A stretch of DNA of 64,000 bases from assembly GCF_046630445.1 (NCBI RefSeq), contig NC_092340.1, positions 35,920,001 through 35,984,000 on the forward strand, written 5' to 3'. Position 1 is the stretch's first letter. Every line of letters starts with the position of its first letter. The position numbers and the translations under genes were made by a program. The notes under the pieces are model-generated. The model worked only from the letters and a program-made list of their open reading frames with translations, was not told the origin of the DNA and ran no database searches. Shown here piece after piece: positions 33,389-46,700 of this stretch. This DNA comes from Rutidosis leptorrhynchoides (lineage: Eukaryota > Streptophyta > Magnoliopsida > Asterales > Asteraceae).

Positions 33389-33414
33389 GAACAACAACAA
33401 CAACAACAACAACA
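33389..33414 (+). repeat. (AAC)n trinucleotide repeat in TFB4 leader
   Basis: About eight AAC units in the 5'UTR before an A-rich tract. The leader donor GCGAC|GTAAGT is at 33472/33473. Confidence 0.85.
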
Positions 33415-34885
33415 AAGAAAAAAAAACGTTTTCATCCTCTCACTTCTTCAAACAGTAGCGACGTAAGTTCAGATTAATTTCTTTTCTTTTTCAAAATCCC
33501 TAAAATCCAATATGCATACCACCTGTTTGATAAAATTCCTTAATGAATAAATTCAAAATATGTGTAACTTCTAATCTAATACGATGAAATGTTGTTTATT
33601 ATATGACTAAAAGTTAATCTTAAGATATAGTTATACTTGTAGATTGGGTGCATGGAGATTTTGGCAATATAGGTACATAATCTTATATAGCTTTTTAAGT
33701 GGTACAATTGTGAGTAATCATATCTTCGTTTCCATTCATCCAAGGCCTAGTTTTATATAGTATTACTAAGTGAAGAGCTTCGAGTGGATTACAATTTATT
33801 GGAATTAAGGATCGCATGTATGGCAATTAAACCCGAGAGCTTATGATTCAACTCATTGGAACAAGGTGTGTCTGGAAATCTGGAAAAGAAGCTTTTTTGT
33901 ATGAATACATGTCCTGTATAAGTTAGGTTTAGAGCTTTGAGAGTTCCATGTACGTGCGTAAGCTAATAGGTGTAAAAATGCAATAAAGATTGCTACTTCC
34001 ATATTAATATATACAAATATACAAATACATCTGCTTTAAAAAAAAAAAAAAAAGAATGCTTTATGGGTTCACAAAATGACGTGTTGTTATCGGGTGGTTA
34101 AAAAGATGCTGAAATTTTGTTTCGTATCCACAAGTGCCTGAACACATACAAATTTTAATGAATTGCAGTCGTCTTCTTTTTAGGGTTTATTAAAATGTAT
34201 CACTGAATTATAAGTATCAAATTGGAAGCCTGATGTTAAGAATCAAATAGTACTAACTAACATCTTAGATAGCTTTGTCAAGGTAACAAATTGTTTTATT
34301 ATCTAATGTAATGGCAATGTGAAGTATTATTGACACCAGTTATACCTTTAAACTCAGGCATAAAGCGCGATTGGTTCACAATATTAGGTATCCATTACAT
34401 TTTCTTCTTTTAAAATCATACATTTGTAGGGTGTCAATTTTGAGCCTTGCATTAGTCAGTGTGGTGCCCAAGTTTCTTTTCTTCTCACACATATTCAAGA
34501 CAGTTAGTGATTGGCCACATTACAATTAGGTGGGTCGAGTTATGGCATATTTTTTCAGTATTTGTTCTCGAGTTTTGAAATACAATGCATTAATGAAATT
34601 ACGTTTTCTATCTTTTGTTTTTGCTGGTTAAAATTTGTACAATCGTATCTGACCTGACTTGACCTGGATTTGACCAAACCTATTGGACCCGTTCATAATA
34701 TCTGATCCGTTTGGACCTGAACCCATATTTACCGGACCCAAACCCGAACTAACCCAACCCAATTTCCAGGTATAAAAATGACCTACCATTTTTAGATCAT
34801 ATGAATTATTTTACTTATGACTTAAAAAATCATCTACTTTTCCTTTCAGTTTAAAGCCCTGTCATACAAATCACACAAACCAAGT

Positions 34886-37198
34886 ATGACTCCTGTTTCA
34901 GCCAAGCAGTATGCAGGTAAATCATGTTTATACTCCAAATATATTAAATATTAAATACTAAATATTATTTTCATGCATCAGTTAAATTTGTTCATTCAAA
35001 TTTTATTACAGATGATGTAAGCCTGCTGATGGTATTAATTGACACAAATCCATTAGTTTGGAGTTCAACTGCTACTTATCTATCTCAAGTAAACATTAAC
35101 AAAATTACTCCATTTCATATAGATTTTTCTCTCATTTTCTATCTTAAGTATTGAACGTGTTATTATATTTTTATTTATATGCAGTTTATTTCATTCTTGA
35201 ACTCGATTCTTCTATTAAATCAACTGAATCAAGTAGTGGTGATAGCTACTGGCTTAAATTCATGTGATTACATTTATGATTCTTCTTCATTAAGCCAAAC
35301 TAACAAGAGAACTGAGACGTTGTTGCAGAAGCTCGAGGAGTTTGTGTGTAAGGATGAGAAGCTTAATAAAAACGACTCGGTTGATGGGATCGGTTCCTCA
35401 TTGCTTTCAGGATCTCTTTCGATGGCACTCTGTTGTATCCTGTTTTATACTTTAAATTTTATATTTTATTAATCCATGTTTAGTGGAGTAAAATGATTGT
35501 TTAACATTACAATGATGATTAGACATACAACGAGTATTTCGTTCCGGGTCGCTTCATCCTCAACCTCGGGTAATTTACTGTGATTATATCAATGTGAATC
35601 TTAATTAATTGGGGATTCAATTCATATCTTATTGCTGATAAATGATGACAGATTTTGTGCTTGCATGGATCACAAGATGGACCTGGACAGTATGTCTATT
35701 CACTTTCTTTTTTCTTTCCTTGTTCGGTTACTCAAAATAATGTTTTATTTCGCAGATATGTTGCTATCATGAACTCAATTTTCTCTGCTCAGAGATCAAT
35801 GGTATGTGAGATGCATGCTTCGATTTTAATATTCTTTTTGTAAACGGAAGTCGTCTGGAGTCAATTTGATGACTAACCCGTCCCGTTTCGCCCAAAAACA
35901 TCTAATAAGTCGGGTCAAAGTCGGTATGAGTTGGGTCTAAGTGAGTCAAAATCAAGGTTGGTCAAAGCTAGGTCAAATTCTTGATTTTTTTTACTCAGAT
36001 TTATGTTTGAAATATTTACGTTTGCAATACTTATGTTTGTTATATTTATGTGTAGTATATATATGTTAAGTATATATATTACTAAAAGTCAATGTTAGTC
36101 GACGTCCAAATAGTCCCTGACTCGACCGATATCGTCCCATCTTGTATGTTAGGTCTGTAACTGGTAAAATAATGTTAAAAAGATTCACAAGTTTCTTTCT
36201 TGTACAGGTACCTATAGATTCATGTGTCATTGGGTCCCAAAATTCTGCTTTCTTGCAACAGGTACCTCTGTTCATATGTCAACTTTGATAATATATCACT
36301 TTATCAATATAACTGATGAGCGTTTATGATTTGTATCGAGTGTTAGGCCTCTTATATAACCGGAGGTGTATATCTGAAGCCCCAATATCTCGATGGACTG
36401 TTCCAGTACTTAACAGTATGTACACCATCATAAGATTGCATATTCATCTACTTTTTTCCCCCTGAATTTGCATGTATGGTTTGTATGCAGACGGTATTTG
36501 CAACAGATTTGCATTCTCGCAGCTTCTTACAACTTCCTAAGCCTGTTGGTGTAGATTTTCGTGCTTCGTAAGTTTCTTATATGTATGTATTTGTGATATG
36601 AAAAATATGTAGTCGCACACTAGTATGAACTTGTGTGTTAAATTATGCAGGTGTTTTTGTCACAAAAACACAATTGACATGGGATACATTTGCTCAGTTT
36701 GTTTGTCTATATTCTGTAAGCATCACGAGAAATGTTCAACGTGTGGGTGAGTATGTTCATTCTTTTAAATACTACTCGTACTAATTTATTATTTTTTTAA
36801 TTAAGCCCCCTGCCACAATTGTTAATAATACTTCAGTATATGGCCTAGGGTTGGATGGGAGGAGGTGTGAAGAAAGTAGAGGTAGCAAGATGGGTTCTTT
36901 GGGTGGGTTGGGGAACGGTAAAAATGTCAAAACATGTTTGTGCTGAATCATTCTTTTCTATATTCTAGCCACACAAAAAAAAGTGTTTATGGGTCATTGG
37001 GTCAACCCAACACAGCATTTTCAACCCAAGAAAAGATGATACCCGCATGATGAATAGTTCCATGTCGATAAGTTTTGTTGTGGTTTACTCTAATGTATGG
37101 GTTATGCATTGGAATGCAGGTCAGCTTTTGGTAGGCTCCACACAAGTGTCCAGACTTTGAATCAGAAAAGAAAGGCTCCAAATAATGGAAGTGATTAA
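34886..37198 (+). CDS. TFB4: TFIIH core subunit TFB4/p34 (GTF2H3), eleven coding exons, 287 aa
   Basis: Subunit of the TFIIH core used in transcription initiation and nucleotide-excision repair; it pairs with p44/SSL1 in the nucleus. Coding exons: 34886-34916, 35012-35088, 35185-35434, 35523-35569, 35652-35689, 35756-35801, 36208-36261, 36347-36415, 36491-36567, 36651-36746, 37120-37198, all with GT/AG borders and consistent phase. The N-terminal vWA-like domain starts [13 protein letters not shown] and includes [15 protein letters not shown] and [20 protein letters not shown]. The C-terminal zinc module has cysteines at about 231, 233, 244, 247, 252, 258 and 261 (CFCH…CSVC…C…CSTCG). Length is close to family members of about 300 residues. 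A 5'UTR intron spans 33473-34849. A hAT element sits in the leader. OST4 converges from the right. Confidence 0.93.
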
Positions 37199-37901
37199 AC
37201 CATGGTGTGTTTTGTGGATGATTTCAAGGCCGTTGGTGGTTTTAATGGTGCAGAGATGTAGCAACACTTGTGTTGAATTTTCTACTCATGTGTAAAACTG
37301 ATCCGTTACAAGATTAATGACTAGAGGATCTTGCAAGGATATTGAATAGTTTTTGCTTTCGTCAATTGTATGTACTTGACTTCACAATATAAAGTAAAAA
37401 TTAAAATACCGAAACAATTGAATATGGGGTTAAGATATGGTTTGGTTGAGGTTGGGTCGACATGCAAACATGTTTTTATCCACTTACAAAAAGCGTTAAA
37501 CAACGGAAAGATGTAACAACCATATATGTTGTAAGCGTTAAAAAGAGACTTCAAACAATTTACATATGCTTAAACAACCTCATTTTAGTATGTTTTTTTT
37601 TTTTTTTTTGTTTTTTTTTATTCTATTTGAGATAAAACACAAGGGGAGATGGGCAATAAATGACTAAACGGTCTAAAGTTGCTCTCTCTCGATCTCATTG
37701 AACAACAGAAAGATACGAAAAAAGCTTATGTTTCTTTAAAGGCACAATGTTATTGCACCATATCAGAGCTAGAAATACCAAAACTCAAATGTCATAAACC
37801 AATTGCTTTTCAATGTCATATACAGTACATTTCATGAGCCTCTAATAACAATTAACAACTCCACAACTACATTCGATATTTGGTTGCGCTAAAAGGACCA
37901 T
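37199..37901. other. Convergent 3' regions of TFB4 and OST4
   Basis: Noncoding. It contains a T19-type run and further T tract near 37591-37620. From about 37430 the sequence is similar to 15580-16040 next to the OST4 pseudogene, marking the duplicated block. Confidence 0.6.
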
Positions 37902-38015
37902 CTAATTCCCTTCATACTTAGGGTCAGCCAACACATAATGATAAGCAATTACGAGAGCGAATATGAATATTCCAAGGAAGTTGGCAATGAACCCCAAGTC
38001 GTTATCCGTTATCAT
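37902..38015 (-). CDS. OST4: Oligosaccharyltransferase subunit OST4, 37 aa
   Basis: A tiny single-helix subunit of the ER oligosaccharyltransferase that N-glycosylates nascent proteins; it stabilises the STT3 subcomplex. The frame starts [19 protein letters not shown] and ends [14 protein letters not shown], nearly the plant OST4 consensus: a short lumenal start, one membrane helix (about residues 8-28) and a polar tail. The ATG directly follows an acceptor (TTGTTGCAG|ATG), so the gene has a 5'UTR intron, 38016-38651, with donor CAAG|GTACGT. The leader exon lies upstream of 38652. A tRNA gene sits within the intron. A decayed copy is at 16040-16150. Confidence 0.93.
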   Translation of the reverse strand: MITDNDLGFIANFLGIFIFALVIAYHYVLADPKYEGN

Positions 38016-38265
38016 CTGCAACAACACAGCCACAAGTAAGAAACAGGTTGTCAAAAATCACATCATCATTATGCGCAATGATCCTAAAATGTATCTCGTT
38101 CATTGTATTATTAGGATCTATACAAGTTAATTTAGTTAAAGCTTTTATTTATAACCCCAGATAGCTCTAGATCAGAATATAAAGACATAAACCGAGGGAG
38201 CTAAAAACAAAGGAGCCAACAAAATGAAAATAGGGTTTTAAAACAAAACAAAAAAAAGAGTATAT

Positions 38266-38337
38266 GATCACAGTGGGATTCGAACCCACGACCTTTAGAT
38301 TCGGAGTCTAACGCGATATCCACTCCGCTATGCGATC
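38266..38337 (-). tRNA. trnR-CCG: tRNA-Arg (anticodon CCG)
   Basis: A 72-bp cloverleaf on the minus strand. The acceptor stem GATCGCA pairs with TGTGATC (one G-T pair). The D arm lies in GCGGAGTGGATATCGC, the anticodon stem is TTAGA/TCTAA with loop CTCCGAA giving CCG, and the T arm is GTGGG TTCGAAT CCCAC. There is no intron and no encoded CCA. A TTTT-type terminator is not obvious immediately downstream. It lies inside the OST4 5'UTR intron in the same orientation and is missing from the duplicated OST4 copy. Confidence 0.93.
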
Positions 38338-38847
38338 TGTAGGTATTACATCTTCTACATCGTTTAACAAAATAACGCAATACTCTTTCATACAGTTACA
38401 AATGACAAGAGTCACAGATCTAGAAACTAAGCTTGCAGATTCGTGAACTAATTAATTATAAATTTGCAGGTGTTAGCAAATTCGATTAAAAATCAAGTGT
38501 GTATTTATGAGCGTATCGAGAAGTAAACAGATCAAACTCGATCAAGATGTTTACAGAACTAATTGAATCAGATCTTAAAGAACGCATCTTTAAACGTTGA
38601 TCTTAGAAAATAAGAAATTACAAATTAAAAGGAAGCAATTGAATAACGTACCTTGAAAATGCTTGATCAGATGCAGAAAGAAATAACCAAACGGTAGGGC
38701 CTGCTCTAAAACCACGGTAAATAGGTGAGTATGTTACATATTTAGTCCCTAAACTTATACTGAATTTACATATTTAGTATTTTATAAATTACATTTGCTC
38801 AACACGGTCCAACTTGATTTTTCTGTGTTATAGTATGAACTATGAAA

Positions 38848-39555
38848 CTAGTCCGGATCGGCCCGCGCGTTGCGGCGGGGGCTTTCGGTCTGCGTATTCA
38901 TATTTAACGTAGCGTTATGTATTTAAAGAGGAGAACATGACCCATGTGTTAAGCGTCGTTTTAGATGTCGTTGTGTTAAGTGTTTTTTAAAAAGTATCCG
39001 TTTCGAACATAGTTAGTTTTGTTTTGTTCAATAAATTCTTTCGAGTGTAACGGTGTTGTCGGAAAAATTTAACTCCCGGCGAACAGAAAGATACGGGTTG
39101 TCGTTGTGTTGAGCGGTTTTTTAAAAAGTGTCCGTTTCGAATGTGGTTAGTTTCATTTTGTTCATAAAATTATTTTGAGTCTAACGCTGCCATCGAAATA
39201 ATTTAACTCGTGGCGTGCGGGAAGATACGGGTTGTCGTTTTCTTTAGCATTTTTTTAGAAGTGTCTGTTTCGCGTATAGTTAGTCCCGTTGGGTTCATAA
39301 GATTTTTTCGAGTTGAACGTTGGTCTATGAAAAATTTAACTCGCACCGAGCGAGAAAATAGGGCCAGTTATAAATTCGGGTGGAATTAGTTTCTTTTATT
39401 TTAATAAAATTATATATTTACACTTTGTACCCCTGAAAAAGTGTAAATTTGAGGGGCTGTTGTGTAAATATAGTCGAAGTTGAGGGACCGTTTGTAATGT
39501 GAACGCAAACTCAAAACGACAATCCGATATAACTGAAACTACAACGTCGGGCGCT
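38848..39555 (-). mobile_element. Leftward Helitron with tandem repeats; right limit approximate
   Basis: On the minus strand the element ends with hairpin CCCGCCgcaaCGCGCGGG, a short spacer GATCCGGA and CTAG before T (38851-38848). It is the same family as 20790-21168, sharing the 133-bp unit and flanking sequence. No Rep/helicase coding; non-autonomous. The 5' TC end was not pinned down. Confidence 0.55.
38967..39366. repeat. Three tandem 133-bp repeats in the Helitron
   Basis: Units start at about 38967, 39100 and 39234. Each begins GTCGTTNTNTT, includes GTTTCG and TTTAACTC and ends near GATACGGGTT. The units have diverged noticeably from each other. One further unit of the same family is at 20950-21065, inverted. 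Confidence 0.8.
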
Positions 39556-40060
39556 TCGGTAACCACACTTAACAATTAATGTGGCATATTCCCTTTATTA
39601 TGAAATCTCCCTACACTGTACCAAGTGTAGTAAAAACGAAGTACTATACAACCGTTTACGATACTAGAGTGACTAGCCCGGTTGGGGTGGTCAAACCCGA
39701 TAGATCTATCAATAGGATTCGCGCTTACATGTTCTTCCAACATGTAAATATTAGTTACCAAGCTATTAAGGAAGATATGCAAAGTGGTACAACTCAACGT
39801 AGAATATATTTTAAGTACTTGTGTCTATTTCGTCAAACATAAAAGCAGCACATGTATTCTCAGCCCAAAAATATATATTGCAAAAGCAATTAAAAAGGGA
39901 GCAAATGAAACTCACTATACGATATTTTGTAGTAAAAATATGCATACGCCGGAACTGAACAATGCATGGTTGGCCTCAGATTCACTATCCTATATCAAGT
40001 ATATATATTAACACGTATAATTGTAATCGGACAAATTTATATATAATTAGTGATAAAAAA
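39556..40060. mobile_element. LTR fragment of the element A/D family, left part
   Basis: It contains the phrases GATAGATCTATC, GGATTCGCG, TACTTGTGTCTATTTCGT and CAAAAGCAATTAAAAAGGGA in the same order as 59700-59910 of the LTR at 59131-61975. It is interrupted by the MULE at 40061. The continuation on the far side is 55102-55485. Confidence 0.7.
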
Positions 40061-40146
40061 AGGGGTTATCACCAAAATGCCCAAATATTTTTTACCCCTT
40101 GCACCAGAGCCCAAAAAAAAAAAAATGACAAAATGCCCTCGCAAGG

Positions 40147-40249
40147 CGCAAGGTACCTTGCGACCTTGCCTTCTTGCGTCCTTGCGTATTCTTTTAATTT
40201 TTATCACGGTTAAATGACATGTTTAAACGCCCGCGCAAGGTACCTTGCG
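40147..40249. repeat. Two copies of palindrome CGCAAGGTACCTTGCG in the MULE left arm
   Basis: A perfect 16-bp palindrome occurs at 40147-40162 and 40234-40249. Related CTTGCG words are dense at 40140-40262, 53730-53757 and 54980-55021, and also inside the MULE ORF. Confidence 0.9.
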
Positions 40250-40274
40250 TACACACTGGCGCAAGTACGCAATC

Positions 40275-43200
40275 TGAAATGTCCCGTTCTTATTGATTAA
40301 AAACGTTCCATATTAATTGATTTCGTTGCGAGGTTTTGACCTCTATATGAGACGTTTTTTAAAGACTGCATTCATTTTTAAAACAAACCATAACCTTTAT
40401 TTCATAAATAAAGGTTTAAAAAGCTTTACGTAGATTATCAAATAATGATAATCTAAAATATCCTGTTTACACACGACCATTACATAATGGTTTACAATAC
40501 AAATATGTTACATCGAAATCAGTTTCTTGAATGCAGTTTTTACACAATATCATACAAACATGGACTCCAAATCTTGTCCTTATTTTAGTATGCAACAGCG
40601 GAAGCTCTTAATATTCACCTGAGAATAAACATGCTTTAAACGTCAACAAAAATGTTGGTGAGTTATAGGTTTAACCTATATATATCAAATCGTAACAATA
40701 GACCACAAGATTTCATATTTCAATACACATCCCATACATAGAGATAAAAAATCATTCATATGGTGAACACCTGGTAACCGACATTAACAAGATGCATATA
40801 TAAGAATATCCCCATCATTCCGGAACACCCTTCGGATATGATATAAATTTCGAAGTACTAAAGCATCCGGTACTTTGGATGGGGTTTGTTAGGCCCAATA
40901 GATCTATCTTTAGGATTCGCGTCAATTAGGGTGTCTGTTCCCTAATTCTTAGATTACCAGACTTAATAAAAAGGGGCATATTCAATTTCGATAATTCAAC
41001 CATAGAATGTAGTTTCACGTACTTGTGTCTATTTTGTAAATCATTTATAAAACCTGCATGTATTCTCATCCCAAAAATATTAGATTTTAAAAGTGGGACT
41101 ATAACTCACTTTCACAGATTTTTACTTCGTCGGGAAGTAAGACTTGGCCACTGGTTGATTCACGAACCTATAACAATATATACATATATATCAAAGTATG
41201 TTCAAAATATATTTACAACACTTTTAATATATTTTGATGTTTTAAGTTTATTAAGTCAGCTGTCCTCGTTAGTAACCTACAACTAGTTGTCCACAGTTAG
41301 ATGTACAGAAATAAATCGATAAATATTATCTTGAATCAATCCACGACCCAGTGTATACGTATCTCAGTATTGATCACAACTCAAACTATATATATTTTAG
41401 AATCAACCTCAACCCTGTATAGCTAACTCCAACATTCACATATAGAGTGTCTATGGTTGTTCCGAAATATATATAGATGTGTCGACATGATAGGTCGAAA
41501 CATTGTATACGTGTCTATGGTATCTCAAGATTACATAATATACAATACAAGTTGATTAAGTTATGGTTGGAATAGATTTGTTTCCAATTTTCACGTAGCT
41601 AAAATGAGAAAAATTATCCAATCTTGTTTTACCCATAACTTCTTCATTTTAAATCCGTTTTGAGTGAATCAAATTGCTATGGTTTCATATTGAACTCTAT
41701 TTTATGAATCTAAACAGAAAAAGTATAGGTTTATAGTCGAAAAAATAAGTTACAAGTCGTTTTTGTAAAGGTAGTCATTTCAGTCGAAAGAACGACGTCT
41801 AGATGACCATTTTAGAAAACATACTTCCACTTTGAGTTTAACCATAATTTTTGGATATAGTTTCATGTTCATAATAAAAATCATTTTCTCAGAATAACAA
41901 CTTTTAAATCAAAGTTTATCATAGTTTTTAATTAACTAACCCAAAACAGCCCGCGGTGTTACTACGACGGCGTAAATCCGGTTTTACGGTGTTTTTCGTG
42001 TTTCCAGGTTTTAAATCATTAAGTTAGCATATCATATAGATATAGAACATGTGTTTAGTTGATTTTAAAAGTCAAGTTAGAAGGATTAACTTTTGTTTGC
42101 GAACAAGTTTAGAATTAACTAAACTATGTTCTAGTGATTACAAGTTTAAACCTTCGAATAAGATAGCTTTATATGTATGAATCGAATGATGTTATGAACA
42201 TCATTACTACCTTAATTTCCTTGGATAAACCTACTGGAAAAGAGAAAAATGGATCTAGCTTCAATGGATCCTTGGATGGCTCGAAGTTCTTGAAGCAGAA
42301 TCATGACACGAAAACAAGTTCAAGTAAGATCATCACTTGAAATAAGATTGTTATAGTTATAGAAATTGAACCAAAGTTTGAATATGATTATTACCTTGTA
42401 TTAGAATGATAACCTACTGTAAGAAACAAAGATTTCTTGAGGTTGGATGATCACCTTACAAGATTGGAAGTGAGCTAGCAACTTGAAAGTATTCTTGATT
42501 TTATGAAACTAGAACTTTTGGAATTTATGAAGAACACTTAGAACTTGAAGATAGAACTTGAGAGAGATCAATTAGATGAAGAAAATTGAAGAATGAAAGT
42601 GTTTGTAGGTGTTTTTGGTCGTTGGTGTATGGATTAGATATAAAGGATATGTAATTTTGTTTTCATGTAAATAAGTCATGAATGATTACTCATATTTTTG
42701 TAATTTTATGAGATATTTCATGCTAGTTGCCAAATGATGGTTCCCACATGTGTTATGTGACTCACATGGGCTGCTAAGAGCTGATCATTGGAGTGTATAT
42801 ACCAATAGTACATACATCTAAAAGCTGTGTATTGTACGAGTACGAATACGGGTGCATACGAGTAGAATTGTTGATGAAACTGAACGAGGATGTAATTGTA
42901 AGCATTTTTGTTAAGTAGAAGTATTTTGATAAGTGTATTGAAGTCTTTCAAAAGTGTATGAATACATATTAAAACACTACATGTATATACATTTTAACTG
43001 AGTCGTTAAGTCATCGTTAGTCGTTACATGTAAATGTTGTTTTGAAACCTTTAGGTTAATGATCTTGTTGAATGTTGTTAAACCATTATTTATTATAACA
43101 AATGAGATGTTAAATTGTTATATTATCATGATATTATGATATATAATATATCTCAGTATGATGTATATACAGTTAAATGTCGTTACAACGATAATCGTTA

Positions 43201-43699
43201 CATATATGTCTCGTTTCGAAATCATTAAGTTAGTAGTCTTATTTTTACATATGTATTTCATTGTTAATACACTTAATAATATATTTACTTATCATTTAAC
43301 ATAATTAACCAAGTGTATCAATATCTTAATATGATTCATATGTACCTAGTAAGACGTTGTTATAACGATAATCGTTATATATATCGTTTTCGAGTTTCTT
43401 AAATTAATAATCTCATTTTTATGTATATAACTCATTGTTAAAATACCTAATGAGATACATACTTATAATAAAAACATGTTAACTATATATATAACCATAT
43501 ATATGTCATCGTATAGTTTTTACAAGTTTTAACGTTCGTGAATCACCGGTCAACTTGGGTGGTCAATTGTCTATATGAAACATATTTCAATTAATCAAGT
43601 CTTAACAAGTTTGATTGCTTAACATGTTGGAAACATTTAATCATGTAAATATCAATCTCAATTAATATATATAAACATGGAAAAGTTCGGGTCACTACA
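40275..43699 (-). repeat. 3' LTR of element E
   Basis: TG…CA termini (TGAAATGTCCCG to GGGTCACTACA), 3425 bp, almost identical to 50299-53724. The purine-rich tract of the element abuts it on the right. Confidence 0.95.
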
Positions 43700-43752
43700 G
43701 TACCTACCCGTTAAATAAATTTCGTCCCGAAATTTTAAACTGTTGAAGGTGT

Positions 43753-46700
43753 TCACGAATCTTCTGGAAATAGATGCGGGTATTTCTTCTTCATCTGATC
43801 TTCACACTCCCAGGTGAACTCGGGTCCTCTACGAGCATTCCATCGAACCTTAACAATTGGTATCTTGTTTTGCTTAAGTCTTTTAACCTCACAATCCATT
43901 ATTTCGACGGGTTCTTCGATGAATTGAAGTTTTTCGTTGATTTGGATTTCATCTAATGGAATAGTGAGATCTTCTTTAGCAAAACATTTCTTCAAATTCG
44001 AGACGTGGAAAGTGTTATGTACAGCCGCGAGTTGTTGAGGTAACTCAAGTCGGTAAGCTACTGGTCCGACACGATCAATAATCTTGAATGGTCCAATATA
44101 CCTTGGATTTAATTTCCCTCGTTTACCAAATCGAACAACGCCTTTCCAAGGTGCAACTTTAAGCATGACCATCTCTCCAATTTCAAATTCTATATCTTTT
44201 CTTTTAATGTCAGCGTAGCTCTTTTGTCGACTTTGGGCGGTTTTCAACCGTTGTTGAATTTGGATGATCTTCTCGGTAGTTTCTTGTATAATCTCCGGAC
44301 CCGTAATCTGTCTATCCCCCACTTCACTCCAACAAATCGGAGACCTGCACTTTCTACCATAAAGTGCTTCAAACGGCGCTATCTCAATGCTTGAATGGTA
44401 GCTGTTGTTGTAGGAAAATTCTGCTAACGGTAGATGTCGATCCCAACTGTTTCCGAAATCAATAACACATGCTCGTAGCATGTCTTCAAGCGTTTGTATC
44501 GTCCTTTCGCTCTGCCCATCAGTTTGTGGATGATAGGCAGTACTCATGTCTAGACGAGTTCCTAATGCTTGCTGTAATGTCTGCCAGAATCTTGAAATAA
44601 ATCTACCATCCCTATCAGAGATAATAGAGATTGGTATTCCATGTCTGGAGACGACTTCCTTCAAATACAGTCGTGCTAACTTCTCCATCTTGTCATCTTC
44701 TCTTATTGGCAGGAAGTGTGCTGATTTGGTGAGACGATCAACTATTACCCAAATAGTATCAAAACCACTTGCAGTCCTTGGCAATTTAGTGATGAAATCC
44801 ATGGTAATGTTTTCCCATTTCTATTCCGGGATTTCGGGTTGTTGAAGTAGACCTGATGGTTTCTGATGCTCAGCTTTGACCTTAGAACACGTCAAACATT
44901 CTCCTACGTATTTAGCAACATCGGCTTTCATACCCGGCCACCAAAAATGTTTCTTGAGATCCTTGTACATCTTCCCCGTTCCAGGATGTATTGAGTATCT
45001 GGTTTTATGAGCTTCTCTAAGTACCATTTCTCTCATATCTCCAAATTTTGGTACCCAAATCCTTTCAGCCCTATACCGGGTTCCGTCTTCCCGAATATTA
45101 AGATGCTTCTCCGATCCTTTGGGTATTTCATCCTTTAAATTTCCCTCTTTTAAAACTCCTTGTTGCGCCTCCTTTATTTGAGTAGTAATGTTATTATGAA
45201 TCATTATATTCATAGATTTTACTCGAATGGGTTCTCTGTCCTTCCTGATCAAGGCATCGGCTACCACATTTGCCTTCCCCGGGTGGTAACGAATCTCAAA
45301 GTCGTAATCATTCAATAATTCAATCCACCTACGCTGCCTCATATTCAGTTGTTTCTGATTAAATATGTGTTGAAGACTTTTGTGGTCGGTATATATAATA
45401 CTTTTGACCCCATATAAGTAGTGCCTCCAAGTCTTTAATGCAAAAACAACCGCGCCTAATTCCAAATCATGCGTCGTATAATTTTGTTCGTGAATCTTCA
45501 ATTGTCTAGACGCATAAGCAATCACCTTCGTTCGTTGCATTAATACACAACCGAGACCTTGCTTTGATGCATCACAATAAATCACAAAATCATCATTCCC
45601 TTCAGGCAATGACAATATAGGTGCCGTAGTTAGCTTTTTCTTCAATAACTGAAACGCTTTCTCTTGTTCATCATTCCATTCAAATTTCTTCCCTTTATGC
45701 GTTAATGCAGTCAAGGGTTTTGCTATTCTGAAAAAGTCTTGGATGAACCTTCTGTAATAACCAGCTAGTCCTAAAAACTGGCGTATGTGTTTCGGAGTTT
45801 TCGGGGTTTCCCACTTTTCAACAGTTTCTATCTTTGCCGGATCCACCTTAATACCTTCTTTGTTCACTATGTGACCGAGGAATTGAACTTCTTCCAACCA
45901 AAATGCACACTTTGAAAACTTAGCGTACAATTCTTCCTTCCTCAATACTTCTAACACCTTTCTCAAATGTTCACCGTGTTCTTGGTCATTCTTTGAGTAA
46001 ATAAGTATGTCATCAATGAAAACAATGACAAACTTGTCAAGGTATGGTCCACACACTCGGTTCATAAGGTCCATGAACACAGCTGGTGCATTAGTTAAAC
46101 CAAACGGCATGACCATAAACTCGTAATGACCGTAACGTGTTCTGAAAGCAGTCTTTGGAATATCATCTTCTTTCACCCGCATTTGATGATACCCGGAACG
46201 TAAGTCAATCTTTGAATAAACAGACGAGCCTTGTAGTTGATCAAATAAGTCATCGATTCTCGGTAGTGGGTAGCGATTTTTGATGGTAAGTTTGTTCAAC
46301 TCTCGGTAGTCGATACACAACCTGAATGTACCATCTTTCTTCTTGACAAACAAAACAGGAGCTCCCCACGGTGATGTGCTTGGTCGAATGAAACCACGCT
46401 CTAAAAGTTCTTGTAATTGGCTTTGTAGTTCTTTCATCTCGCTGGGTGCGAGTCTGTAAGGAGCACGAGCTATTGGTGCAGCTCCTGGTACAAGATCTAT
46501 TTGAAATTTAACGGATCGATGTGGGGGTAATCCCGGTAATTCTTTCGGAAATACATCAGGAAATTCTTTTGCGACGGGAACATCATTGATGCTCTTTTCT
46601 TCAGTTTGTACTTTCTCGACGTGTGCTAGAACAGCATAGCAACCTTTTCTTATTAGTTTTTGTGCCTTCAAATTACTAATAAGATGTAGCTTCGTGTTGC

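Noticed and set aside
38967-39366. The 133-bp repeats as a CRISPR-like array or satellite
   Set aside because: Three diverged units without spacers, inside a Helitron and shared with a second member of that family.
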